From positions 1-32,765 of the forward strand of contig JARLHZ010000008.1 of assembly GCA_031291995.1 (NCBI GenBank): DNA of 32,765 nt, written 5' to 3'. The notes under the pieces were generated by a model that worked only from the letters and a program-made list of their open reading frames with translations, was not told where the DNA came from and did not search any database. The translations under genes were made by a program, and so were the position numbers. Positions 1 to 6,008 of this stretch are shown in pieces; the stretch's first letter is position 1, and each line of letters starts with the position of its first letter. Source of the DNA: Candidatus Doudnabacteria bacterium (GTDB lineage: Bacteria > Patescibacteriota > Doudnabacteria > UBA920).

Positions 1-145
1 ATCGCATAAATCGTTATCTATCGATAGGTTACTACTTGTAGCCTACCGCTTCTTGGCCAGTACTTAAAAACAAAAGCGTTAATAATTAATTCTGAAAACC
101 CAGCTAACTTATCCACTTGATTTAATTTATAGGTAAATTTACTTC

Positions 146-179
146 ATTGCTTAAATTCACGTCCGTGAAATTAGGCAAT
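146..179. repeat. Imperfect 34-bp inverted repeat beyond the HAD gene
   Basis: Two 16-base arms beginning ATTGC and ending GCAAT, with three mismatches, meet at a TTCACG-TC-CGTGAA core. It lies just past the stop codon of the minus-strand HAD gene. A T-run follows on the plus side, not on the minus side, so it is not a classic terminator for that gene. The rest of 1-181 shows only a weak palindrome around 27-47. Confidence 0.4.
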
Positions 180-181
180 GA

Positions 182-904
182 TTACTTTTTTTTCAAAATT
201 AATAAATCAAATTGTTTTACTTTGTAAATAACATCTTTTCTTTCCGCCACCACCGACCAATGGTTTTTCCTGGCGTATTTTGCCAAGCCGAGGTTTGGAT
301 TAAAAGCTATCGGATTGCCCACTAATTTTAGCATGGGAATGTCGCTTTCGGTATCGCCAATGGCAACGGATAATTTTAGGCTGGCATTATGTTTAACTGC
401 CAAGTCTTTAACGATTTTGGCTTTATTAAACGCGCTGTCCAGGCTTTTAACTTTGCCGGTAAATTTTCCGGCCGCGATTTCCAGCTCGGTGCCGAAAAAT
501 AAATTAAAACCGATAGCTTTGGCGTATTTTTCCACAATGTAAGATGGCGATCCGGAAATGGCGACTAAAATGTAACCGTCGGATTTTAATTTGCCGATTA
601 AATCCCGGGTAAACCTGTAAACCCGGTCTTTTTGTTCACGAATAACCTTTTCGGCCACGCGTTTTACATTAGTATAGCGCTGGCCTGTAATATGCTTTAC
701 GTATATTTTTACCACTTTATCAATATATGCCTCGTAACTCCCCTTGCGGTCCAGCCACGCCAAATATTCCCTGCTGATTTCCTTGCGCGCCGCCGCCGGA
801 AATATTTTAGCATCCACCAAAGCATGGCTCAGCTCAATAACCAAAGACGACCGGAATATAGTTCCATCAATGTCAAATATAGCAAGTTTTACGGGTTTGG
901 ACAT
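182..904 (-). CDS. HAD-superfamily phosphatase (HAD-IB, SerB-like)
   Basis: A 240-residue soluble hydrolase of the haloacid dehalogenase fold, subfamily IB, which includes phosphoserine phosphatases. Motif I is FDIDGT near residues 10-15, with the nucleophile Asp and the +2 Asp. A helical cap spans about 20-95. Motif II is the Ser in VAISGSPS, motif III the Lys near 165, and motif IV is GDTESD, which binds Mg2+. Length is normal for HAD-IB. The ATG at 904 directly precedes the FDIDGT strand. A possible -10 (TATATT) lies only about 10 bp upstream of the start, which would give a nearly leaderless mRNA. The substrate cannot be read from sequence; phosphoserine or another small phosphomonoester is plausible. 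The gene stands alone. Confidence 0.85.
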   Translation of the reverse strand: MSKPVKLAIFDIDGTIFRSSLVIELSHALVDAKIFPAAARKEISREYLAWLDRKGSYEAYIDKVVKIYVKHITGQRYTNVKRVAEKVIREQKDRVYRFTRDLIGKLKSDGYILVAISGSPSYIVEKYAKAIGFNLFFGTELEIAAGKFTGKVKSLDSAFNKAKIVKDLAVKHNASLKLSVAIGDTESDIPMLKLVGNPIAFNPNLGLAKYARKNHWSVVAERKDVIYKVKQFDLLILKKK

Positions 905-984
905 ATGGATAATATAAGACTTATAAGTTATTTAGGACCTATTATTCTTATACTCATATTTTACCCTGTTAGACCTTTTTGGGC

Positions 985-1019
985 AAAAAGAATGCGGGTC
1001 GGTGATGAAACCGACCCGC
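985..1019 (-). terminator. Rho-independent terminator of the small membrane protein gene
   Basis: A perfect 9-bp stem, GCGGGTCGG at 994-1002 with CCGACCCGC at 1011-1019, is followed on the minus strand by ATTCTTTTT (985-993). It lies 25 bp past the stop of the gene ending at 1044. Confidence 0.8.
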
Positions 1020-1043
1020 TTGTGTAAGATGATCATTTCTTAA

Positions 1044-1379
1044 CTAGGAGCCAAATCTAGAAGTGAACCCCGCCAGAGCGTCCTTACGCACTCCTTCTGC
1101 GTATTCATCGCGTTTATCGACGGTTTCTGACACCTGAAAAGCTTCCGGTTTGTCGGCCGTTTCCGATCCATGGAAAACATAACCGAACTGGTAAGCTAGC
1201 AACAAGGCCGCCATTAACGCTGCCGTGCCGCCGCCAAACAGCAGCCAAAAATACAAAGTTGGCCCGTGATTGGTCCCCCAGATGGCCGTCATTATCGGGA
1301 TTGCAAATACCCCTCCCGCGAAAACCGCAATACAGACCATTACAAACACAACAGCTCGGACATTCCTATTCTTGATCAT
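1044..1379 (-). CDS. Small membrane protein, two transmembrane segments
   Basis: An unrecognised 111-residue protein. Residues about 8-30 form a hydrophobic helix rich in V, A and I, and residues about 41-64 a second one (FWLLFGGGTAALMAALLLAY). A charged cytoplasm-like tail of about 45 residues follows, with two similar units, ETADKPEAFQ and ETVDKRDEYA. The start is supported by GGGAG about 10 bases upstream and by a promoter placed 50-80 bases upstream. The gene is a single transcription unit with its own promoter, a palindromic operator in the promoter spacer and a strong terminator, so it is probably regulated. Function unknown; a stress-induced inner-membrane protein is one possibility. 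Confidence 0.65.
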   Translation of the reverse strand: MIKNRNVRAVVFVMVCIAVFAGGVFAIPIMTAIWGTNHGPTLYFWLLFGGGTAALMAALLLAYQFGYVFHGSETADKPEAFQVSETVDKRDEYAEGVRKDALAGFTSRFGS

Positions 1380-1436
1380 CTATGTGATTCTCCCTCTCTT
1401 TTGTGCGTGGATTGCAGTTTGTTAGGCTGCGCATTA

Positions 1437-1466
1437 ATTTTAGTTAGATTATCTAACAATTGTCAA
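1437..1466 (-). promoter_or_regulatory. Promoter with palindromic operator in its spacer
   Basis: On the minus strand a perfect -35 TTGACA (1466-1461) is separated by 18 bp from TAAAAT (1442-1437). The spacer contains the perfect palindrome GTTAGAT-T-ATCTAAC (1443-1457). A repressor bound there would block RNA polymerase. It reads toward the small membrane protein starting at 1379. Confidence 0.7.
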
Positions 1467-1506
1467 GACCCGTTTTTTTGGAAAGTCTTGACAATAAATG
1501 GATTGT

Positions 1507-1795
1507 TTAATTTAGAGGGAACGACTTTAAAATCTCATAGTCTGATCCAGAAGGTAACAATCGCGACCGGTAGAGCGCGAAAGAATTTACCGCTTGCCTC
1601 CAGTCTACCGCTTCGTTAAATTCCAGAGCTCCAACACAGACAAAATCCTGCTTCTTAAATCTCGCCAGAGTCACATGTGGTAGATAAAACGTGCGGCCGC
1701 ACGTTTTGTCTACCAACAGCCAAAAGCCGCTCTCTCAAGCCCAAAACAGCCTGCTGAATTTCCGGCGATATAGGAATGCCGACAAATACTCTCAT
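1507..1795 (-). pseudogene. Broken 2'-5' RNA ligase / ThpR-type phosphodiesterase
   Basis: The minus strand from 1795 encodes a typical N-terminus of the 2H phosphoesterase family (begins MRVFVGIPISPE). From 1716 down, in another frame, it encodes the typical C-terminal half with the second catalytic HxT motif (LPHVTLARFKK) and the usual end (LLPSGSDYEILKSFPL). The first HxT motif and roughly 80-90 middle residues are missing, compared with a normal length near 180. The junction is a 34-bp palindrome at 1679-1712. Intact family members hydrolyse 2',3'-cyclic phosphates or ligate RNA ends. Only one HxT remains and the frames do not match, so the product should be inactive. The C-terminal part alone could start at ATG 1716. 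Confidence 0.7.
1679..1712. repeat. 34-bp palindrome with GTAG/CTAC ends at the gene break
   Basis: GTAG and CTAC close the element. Between them AAAACGTGC and GCACGTTTT flank a GGCC centre. Only one base pair is mismatched. The right arm (minus-strand reading) also encodes native family residues just before PHVTLAR, so the left arm looks like its inverted copy. Confidence 0.75.
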
Positions 1796-1862
1796 ACCCT
1801 TATTATACTCCCCCCACCACCTTTTTTCCGACCCAATATTGTACTAGTCCACAGATACAAAT

Positions 1863-1892
1863 TTGACAATATATATATAGCCGTAGTAAACT
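1863..1892 (+). promoter_or_regulatory. Near-consensus sigma-70-type promoter
   Basis: TTGACA (1863-1868), 18-bp spacer of alternating AT, TAAACT (1887-1892). It drives plus-strand transcription from about 1899 into the region of small ORFs and hairpins that ends at the terminators at 2226-2276. A strong GGAGG (1913-1917) follows, in front of an 11-codon ORF (1921-1956). Confidence 0.6.
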
Positions 1893-1939
1893 CTTTTTAA
1901 TTGCAGACAAACGGAGGAATATGAAACGAGTAGTCCGGT

Positions 1940-2245
1940 CTACGGACTGGTCATAGATAGACGCACTTTTGCGTCACTCGTCCCTCTTCGCCTCACGCGT
2001 CTGTGCTTCATCTTTGGATTGAACAACATACCGCCCCGCAACCCGGGGCAATAGGAGCAACAAACGATGATGAAAAAAAACACGGCGGCCATCCCGGCCG
2101 CCAATAACAACAACGCGAAGAACAGCGCCAATAATCCAGCGCAACCGTAAAGAAGCTGGCGCGTTGAGCGCCGAACCCCCAAGTTTAAGTGTAATAGCGA
2201 GCCTTCGGGCAATCGAATTTCACGAGGAACCACTGGGGGTTCCAT
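1940..2245 (-). CDS. Possible small hydrophobic protein (antisense to transcript)
   Basis: A 101-codon ORF whose product has one long hydrophobic segment (residues about 34-62, rich in L, A, F, V, I), followed by Cys pairs and a basic tail. A TATAAT lies at 2303-2298 on the minus strand with a weak -35 (TTGTAT, 18-bp spacer). No clear ribosome site is seen. It runs against the well-supported plus-strand promoter and terminators. Its Leu/Val-rich stretch is the complement of an Asn-rich plus-strand ORF, so it may be only a shadow. No family recognised. Confidence 0.33.
   Translation of the reverse strand: MEPPVVPREIRLPEGSLLHLNLGVRRSTRQLLYGCAGLLALFFALLLLAAGMAAVFFFIIVCCSYCPGLRGGMLFNPKMKHRRVRRRGTSDAKVRLSMTSP
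2067..2150 (+). CDS. Possible 27-residue Asn/Ala-rich peptide
   Basis: ATG-ATG start nine bases after AGGAG (2053-2057). The product begins MMKKNTAAIP, continues with an NNNN run and ends NNPAQP. It lies on the plus-strand transcript bounded by a promoter and terminators. Low complexity, no recognisable family. It competes with the antisense ORF 1940-2245; at most one of the two is likely to be a protein gene. Confidence 0.3.
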   Translation: MMKKNTAAIPAANNNNAKNSANNPAQP

Positions 2246-2276
2246 TTTTTATATACCACCGATGGGCGGTTTTTTA
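2226..2276 (+). terminator. Two consecutive terminator hairpins
   Basis: GGAACC-ACTGGG-GGTTCC (2226-2243) is followed by ATTTTTTATA. Next comes ACCACC-GATG-GGCGGT (2255-2270, one mismatch), followed by TTTTTATT. Both T-runs are on the plus strand, so they end rightward transcription. Confidence 0.5.
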
Positions 2277-2570
2277 TTGACTATGAAAGTTTTCAGGATT
2301 ATACTTGTTTACAATGTTGGCATACAAAAATAAAATTCTTTACTGCCATCCGGCAATAGTCAACGGGTGGAGTCCTCTTTGGAACCAAAGAGGGGCAATA
2401 GTTACCAACCAACTGCCGCGGGTACCAAATAAAAGGCACCCAAACCGGCAAGTTAAAAAAAGGCCATAATACATGGGGCCGGGCGACCTGGAGCCGGCTG
2501 ATTTGGACGGCCCGACCTAATCGGGCGATGCATTTGCCAGGAAATGCGAAACAAGAAAGGAGGCAGCTTT
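2277..2570. other. Hairpin-rich spacer before the small SD-led ORF
   Basis: No convincing gene. It holds a perfect CCTCTTTGG-AA-CCAAAGAGG hairpin (2374-2393) flanked by direct copies of GGCAATAGT (about 2352 and 2394). Further right are a GGGCCG...CGGCCC pairing (about 2476-2513), CCCGA/TCGGG (about 2512-2526) and GCATTT/AAATGC (about 2530-2547). The last three would be the leader of the small ORF at 2571. No known riboswitch consensus was recognised. Confidence 0.4.
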
Positions 2571-2654
2571 ATGAAGGAGCTCTGGGGACAAGCCCTGGAG
2601 AAACTGCAGGAATTGCTGTTAGGCCGTTGGCGAGATCTTCAAGCGCTCGCCTAA
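2571..2654 (+). CDS. 27-residue peptide with a strong ribosome site
   Basis: ATG at 2571 follows AAAGGAGG with ideal spacing. The product starts MKELWGQALEKLQELL and ends in RWRDLQALA, which would form an amphipathic helix. It has no Cys and no signal. A long terminator (2729-2800) follows, and the purine operon promoter lies beyond that, so this is a separate short transcription unit rather than a purL leader. No family recognised. The Shine-Dalgarno site is much stronger than those of the neighbouring purine genes. Confidence 0.45.
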   Translation: MKELWGQALEKLQELLLGRWRDLQALA

Positions 2655-2728
2655 ACATTTATCCGCTGCCGACTTCCCCGCCGGCACGTTACCCCGCCCG
2701 CAATTCCCGCCAACAACCCCACGCAGTG

Positions 2729-2800
2729 CCCGGAGCAGAGATCAATAGTCGCCAATGCTAATGAATCACATTTGAAACCTCTGCTCCGGGGTTTTTTTTT
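2729..2800 (+). terminator. Strong Rho-independent terminator
   Basis: Perfect 12-bp stem, CCCGGAGCAGAG (2729-2740) with CTCTGCTCCGGG (2779-2790), then G and nine T (2792-2800). It ends the small transcript before the purine operon. The 38-nt loop is unusually long. Confidence 0.75.
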
Positions 2801-2812
2801 AGGGAAGTTTTC

Positions 2813-2841
2813 TTGACGAATCGGCAATTTTCCCCTAAAAT
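2813..2841 (+). promoter_or_regulatory. Promoter of the purine operon
   Basis: TTGACG (2813-2818), 17-bp spacer, TAAAAT (2836-2841). Transcription would start near 2848, giving a leader of about 25 nt before the purL ATG at 2873. No PurR-type palindrome or purine riboswitch consensus was seen around it. Confidence 0.65.
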
Positions 2842-2872
2842 TGAGATGGAAACAACCGCATAATATAAGTAA

Positions 2873-5800
2873 ATGCATCGACTTTTCGTTAAATACACCA
2901 TTCCCGATTCCCGGTCCAAAGTTTACAAGAAACGATTTGACGCCCTGGGATTAAAGAACAAATTGGGAGCAGTGTATCTGGCCGAATGCTATACCATAGA
3001 CGCAAGCTTAAACCACAAGCAAATCCAGGCCGCCAAAAATCTTTTGGCCAACCCCCTGGCACAGTCCGCGGACACCGCATTGGCGGCACCGCGGCATTTT
3101 AATTATGCGCTGGAAATCGGCTACCTGCCCGGAGTTACGGACAACATCGGATCCTCCGCCAAGGAAACCTTAGCCGACGGGGCAAAAATAAAATTTAAGG
3201 ACGGGCAAAATGTGTATTTTAGCCAGATAATTTTTGTGACTTTTAACACTCCAACCACCCCGCCCCGCTCCTCGGGACACCTCTCCTTAAAAAGGAGGGG
3301 AGGCTCCACCGAGGCCCTAAAAATCGCGGCAAGTTTGTATAACCCGCTCATCCAGCGCGCGGCAATAAAATCGCGGGAAGAATTTCTGCGTGATGGAGGG
3401 ATGGATTTATTCGCGCCCGAAGTTAAACTTAAAGGCAACAACAAAGTTAGCCTGGTGGATTTAAATATTGCGGATGAGGAACTTATTAAATTAGGGAAAT
3501 TGGGCATACCGAATCGTGTCATTCCTGCGAAGGCAGGAATCTTAAAAAAAGATTCCGGCTCGGGGGCTGGAATGACACACAGACGAGGCTCCCTGGCTTT
3601 GGGATTGGATGAACTAAAAGTTATCCGCGACTATTTTAACAAACTCGGCCGCAAACCCACCGATATCGAGTTGGAAACTCTAGCCCAAACCTGGAGCGAG
3701 CACTGCAAGCACACCATTTTTGCCGACCCGTTGGACGAACTGGAAAAAGGATTGTATAAAACCTACATAAAAGGAGCCACCGAAAAAATCAGGAGGCAAA
3801 AAGGGCGCCATGATTTTTGCGTATCCGTTTTTACCGACAATGCCGGCGGCATAAGTTTTGATAAAGACTACATTGTTTGCCACAAAGTTGAAACGCATAA
3901 CACGCCTTCGGCACTGGATCCGTTTGGCGGCAGCATTACCGGAATTGTCGGCGTTAACCGCGACGTATTGGGTTTTGGCCTGGGCGCCAAACCCATTGCT
4001 AATTTTTACGGTTTTTGTTTGGCCGAACCCGGCGACAAAACCGAACTCTATCGCGATAAAAATTTAACCCAGCCAATGCTGTCCGCCCGGCGCATTTTGG
4101 ACGGCGTGGTCGCGGGCATAAACGCCGGCGGCAACCAGAGCGGCATTCCGACGCCCCTGGGATTTTTAAATTTTGACCCGAGATACCGCGGCAAGCCGCT
4201 GGTGTTTGCCGGCACCCTGGGGTTGATACCCAAAAAAATCGGCCGGCAAAATTCCTGGGAAAAACAGGCTAAAAGGGGCGACCTGATTGTTATGATTGGC
4301 GGACGGGTGGGCCAGGACGGTATACACGGCGCGACCTTTGCTTCCGAAGGCCTGGACAAAGACAGTCCGGCCACGGCCGTGCAGATTGGCGACCCGATAA
4401 CCCAAAAAAAGTTTTCCGACGCGATTGTTAAAGAAGCCCGGGGACAAAACTTATACCACAGCATTACCGACTGCGGGGCCGGCGGACTTTCCTCGGCGGT
4501 TGGGGAAATGGCGGGGCAATCGGGAGGCTGTGAAGTCTGGCTGGAAAAAGTCCCGTTAAAATATCCCGGACTCGCGCCGTGGCAAATCTGGATAAGCGAA
4601 TCCCAGGAACGCATGGTTTTGGCCGTGCCAAAAAATAAATGGCAAAAATTGGAAAAACTTATGGAGGCGCGCGGCGTAGAGGCAAGTGTTTTTGGAAAAT
4701 TTACCGGCAGCGGCAAATGCATCATCAAGTATGGCAAAAATATTGTGCTGGATATGGATATGGATTTTTTGCACAACGGGAGGCCGAGGCATAAACAAAT
4801 TAGCTCAAAACCGCGTGTAGGGACGGATACTATCCGTCCCCTACCGCATAAAAATGATTATTCCGACCAAATTCTTAGACTTCTCCAATCCCCCAACCTG
4901 GCCTCTACCGAGTTTGTCAGCCAGCAGTACGACCACGAGGTCCAGGCTTCAAGCGTCCTTAAACCCCTGCAGGGACGAGGGAAAATAAATTCCGAAGCGG
5001 CGGTTATAAAGCCCCTGCCCGATTCGAAAAAAGCGCTGGTACTGGCTTACGGTTTGCATCCGGCTTACGCCGAACTTAACCCTTACAACATGGCGGCCGC
5101 CGGCATTGATACCGCAATCCGCGCCGCAGTCGCGGCCGGGGCGGATATTGATTATTTGGCTCTTTTGGATAATTTTTGCTGGTGCAGCCCCCAGGAACCC
5201 GAAAGATTGTGGCAGCTGAAAGAATCGGTCCGCGCCTGCTTTGATGTGGCAACGGCCTACGGCACGCCGTTTATTTCCGGCAAGGACAGTATGTATAACG
5301 ATTTTAAGGGTTTTTCCCGGGACGGCCAGCCCGTAAAAATTTCCATTCCGCCGACACTTTTAATTTCGGCTGTGAGCGTTGTTCCCGACGCGGAGAAAAC
5401 CGTTTCATTAGATGCCAAACTATCCGGCGATGTTATTTACATTTTAGGAGAAACGAATGACGAAATGGGCGGCAGCGAATACATTGAAACGATTGTAAAT
5501 TCTAAAATTGGAATTCCTAAATTGCCGGTTCCATCCGTTAACTCGGAAAAAAATTATAAACTTTATAAAGCTCTGTTCGCGGCCAACCAAAAAAACCTGA
5601 TTGCGTCGGCCATTAGCGTCAACCGCGGCGGCCTGATAATCGCGCTAATAAAGAAACTGATGGGCGGCGGCCTGGGCGCGGAAATTAATCTTGCGGATTT
5701 TCCGGGAAACTGGACGGAAAATTACCAGGCCCTGTTTAGCGAAAGCCAGGGGAGAATTTTAGTTTCGGTGGATCCGAAAAAAGCCGGTCAATTTGAAAAA

Positions 5801-5947
5801 CTGATGTCAGAAAATATATTTGCCAAAATTGGTCAAATAATCCAAGCTCCTATTTTGAGTATTATTGACAAAAATGGAAAAACCATCGCTGATATTAAGA
5901 TTTCAGACTCGTTAAAAGCGTATCAATCAACCTTCAAAGAATTTTAA
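2873..5947 (+). CDS. purL: Phosphoribosylformylglycinamidine synthase, fused PurS-PurL
   Basis: Catalyses the ATP-dependent conversion of FGAR to FGAM with ammonia supplied by PurQ, fourth step of purine synthesis. The 1024-residue protein has a PurS-like N-terminal part (about 1-125), a linker domain, and two AIR-synthase-like halves. Visible motifs are TWSEHCKHT, ETHNTPSALDPFGG, GGNQSGIPTPLGF, GQDGIHGATFASEG, DCGAGGLSSAVGEM, QYDHEVQ and FISGKDSMYNDFKG. No separate purS is present and the glutaminase is the separate purQ next door, which fits a PurSL subunit. Three palindromic DNA elements interrupt it in frame at residues about 126-146, 215-235 and 649-657; each adds residues not expected in the family. 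ATG 2873 lies 25 nt after the predicted transcription start, with no clear ribosome site. Confidence 0.95.
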   Translation: MHRLFVKYTIPDSRSKVYKKRFDALGLKNKLGAVYLAECYTIDASLNHKQIQAAKNLLANPLAQSADTALAAPRHFNYALEIGYLPGVTDNIGSSAKETLADGAKIKFKDGQNVYFSQIIFVTFNTPTTPPRSSGHLSLKRRGGSTEALKIAASLYNPLIQRAAIKSREEFLRDGGMDLFAPEVKLKGNNKVSLVDLNIADEELIKLGKLGIPNRVIPAKAGILKKDSGSGAGMTHRRGSLALGLDELKVIRDYFNKLGRKPTDIELETLAQTWSEHCKHTIFADPLDELEKGLYKTYIKGATEKIRRQKGRHDFCVSVFTDNAGGISFDKDYIVCHKVETHNTPSALDPFGGSITGIVGVNRDVLGFGLGAKPIANFYGFCLAEPGDKTELYRDKNLTQPMLSARRILDGVVAGINAGGNQSGIPTPLGFLNFDPRYRGKPLVFAGTLGLIPKKIGRQNSWEKQAKRGDLIVMIGGRVGQDGIHGATFASEGLDKDSPATAVQIGDPITQKKFSDAIVKEARGQNLYHSITDCGAGGLSSAVGEMAGQSGGCEVWLEKVPLKYPGLAPWQIWISESQERMVLAVPKNKWQKLEKLMEARGVEASVFGKFTGSGKCIIKYGKNIVLDMDMDFLHNGRPRHKQISSKPRVGTDTIRPLPHKNDYSDQILRLLQSPNLASTEFVSQQYDHEVQASSVLKPLQGRGKINSEAAVIKPLPDSKKALVLAYGLHPAYAELNPYNMAAAGIDTAIRAAVAAGADIDYLALLDNFCWCSPQEPERLWQLKESVRACFDVATAYGTPFISGKDSMYNDFKGFSRDGQPVKISIPPTLLISAVSVVPDAEKTVSLDAKLSGDVIYILGETNDEMGGSEYIETIVNSKIGIPKLPVPSVNSEKNYKLYKALFAANQKNLIASAISVNRGGLIIALIKKLMGGGLGAEINLADFPGNWTENYQALFSESQGRILVSVDPKKAGQFEKLMSENIFAKIGQIIQAPILSIIDKNGKTIADIKISDSLKAYQSTFKEF
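3250..3312 (+). repeat. In-frame hairpin insertion in purL (first)
   Basis: Core CCTCTCCTT-AAA-AAGGAG with a bulged GGGAGG arm (3280-3303), preceded by a C-rich stretch. It encodes a Pro/Ser/Arg-rich segment (TPTTPPRSSGHLSLKRRGG) between the strand ending IIFV and the helix EALKIAASLYNP, where family members have a short loop. The type of hairpin (C-rich lead plus CTCCTT/AAGGAG stem) resembles dispersed repeats of CPR-type genomes. Confidence 0.6.
3516..3578 (+). repeat. In-frame 63-bp inverted-repeat insertion in purL (second)
   Basis: Perfect 10-bp ends GTGTCATTCC and GGAATGACAC, exactly 63 bp (21 codons) in total, with an inner CCTGCGAAGGCAGG hairpin. The ATTCC...GGAAT end style is a widespread dispersed-repeat signature. 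It encodes RVIPAKAGILKKDSGSGAG and flanking residues between GKLGIPN and RRGSLALGLDEL, a surface linker. Confidence 0.8.
4817..4844 (+). repeat. In-frame GTAG-headed hairpin in purL (third)
   Basis: GTAG, then GGACGGAT-ACT-ATCCGTCC, C, CTAC. Read in frame as GTA GGG ACG..., which avoids the TAG stop. It encodes VGTDTIRPLP in the loop before the second AIR-synthase-like half. Confidence 0.75.
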
Positions 5948-5948
5948 T

Positions 5949-6001
5949 GTAGTTGGCCGATTTATCGGCTGTTAATAATAGCCCATAAATGGGCTAACTA
6001 C
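5949..6001 (+). repeat. REP pair (REPIN-like) between purL and purQ
   Basis: GTAG at 5949-5952, TTG, hairpin GCCGAT-TT-ATCGGC (5956-5969), an 11-nt spacer, hairpin GCCCAT-AA-ATGGGC (5981-5994), then CTAC (5998-6001). The two REPs face each other with GTAG at the outer ends. The stem base pair at position 4 swaps G-C for C-G between the two, so pairing is kept. It fills nearly the whole 61-bp gap. Confidence 0.88.
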
Positions 6002-6008
6002 AAAGACT

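Larger units (their letters stand above)
1899..2276 (+). other. Candidate structured short transcript (about 375 nt)
   Basis: Bounded by the promoter at 1863-1892 and the terminators at 2226-2276. Successive hairpins on this strand: AGTCCG/CGGACT (1932-1948), GACGCA/TGCGTC (about 1958-1973), GCCCCG/CGGGGC (about 2033-2049), GGCGGCC/GGCCGCC (about 2084-2102), GGCGC/GCGCC (about 2158-2172). Two short ORFs have Shine-Dalgarno sites: 11 codons at 1921-1956 and 27 codons at 2067-2150. No match to tmRNA, RNase P RNA, SRP RNA or 6S RNA signature sequences was recognised. It could be a small mRNA, a regulatory RNA, or an antisense RNA to the minus-strand ORF 1940-2245. Confidence 0.4.

Noticed and set aside
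2277-2570. Riboswitch controlling the purine operon
   Set aside because: The hairpins do not match purine, PRPP, guanidine or ppGpp riboswitch consensus as far as can be recalled, and a strong terminator plus a separate promoter lie between them and purL.
4048-4776. Long minus-strand ORF (242 codons) opposite purL
   Set aside because: Lies fully inside the strongly conserved PurL coding region, Ser/Pro-rich composition typical of antisense frames, no ribosome site or family.
4960-5030. A further palindromic insert in purL around LKPLQGRGKINSE
   Set aside because: The residues match the normal PurL segment between QYDHEVQ and the next strand, and no clear inverted repeat is present.
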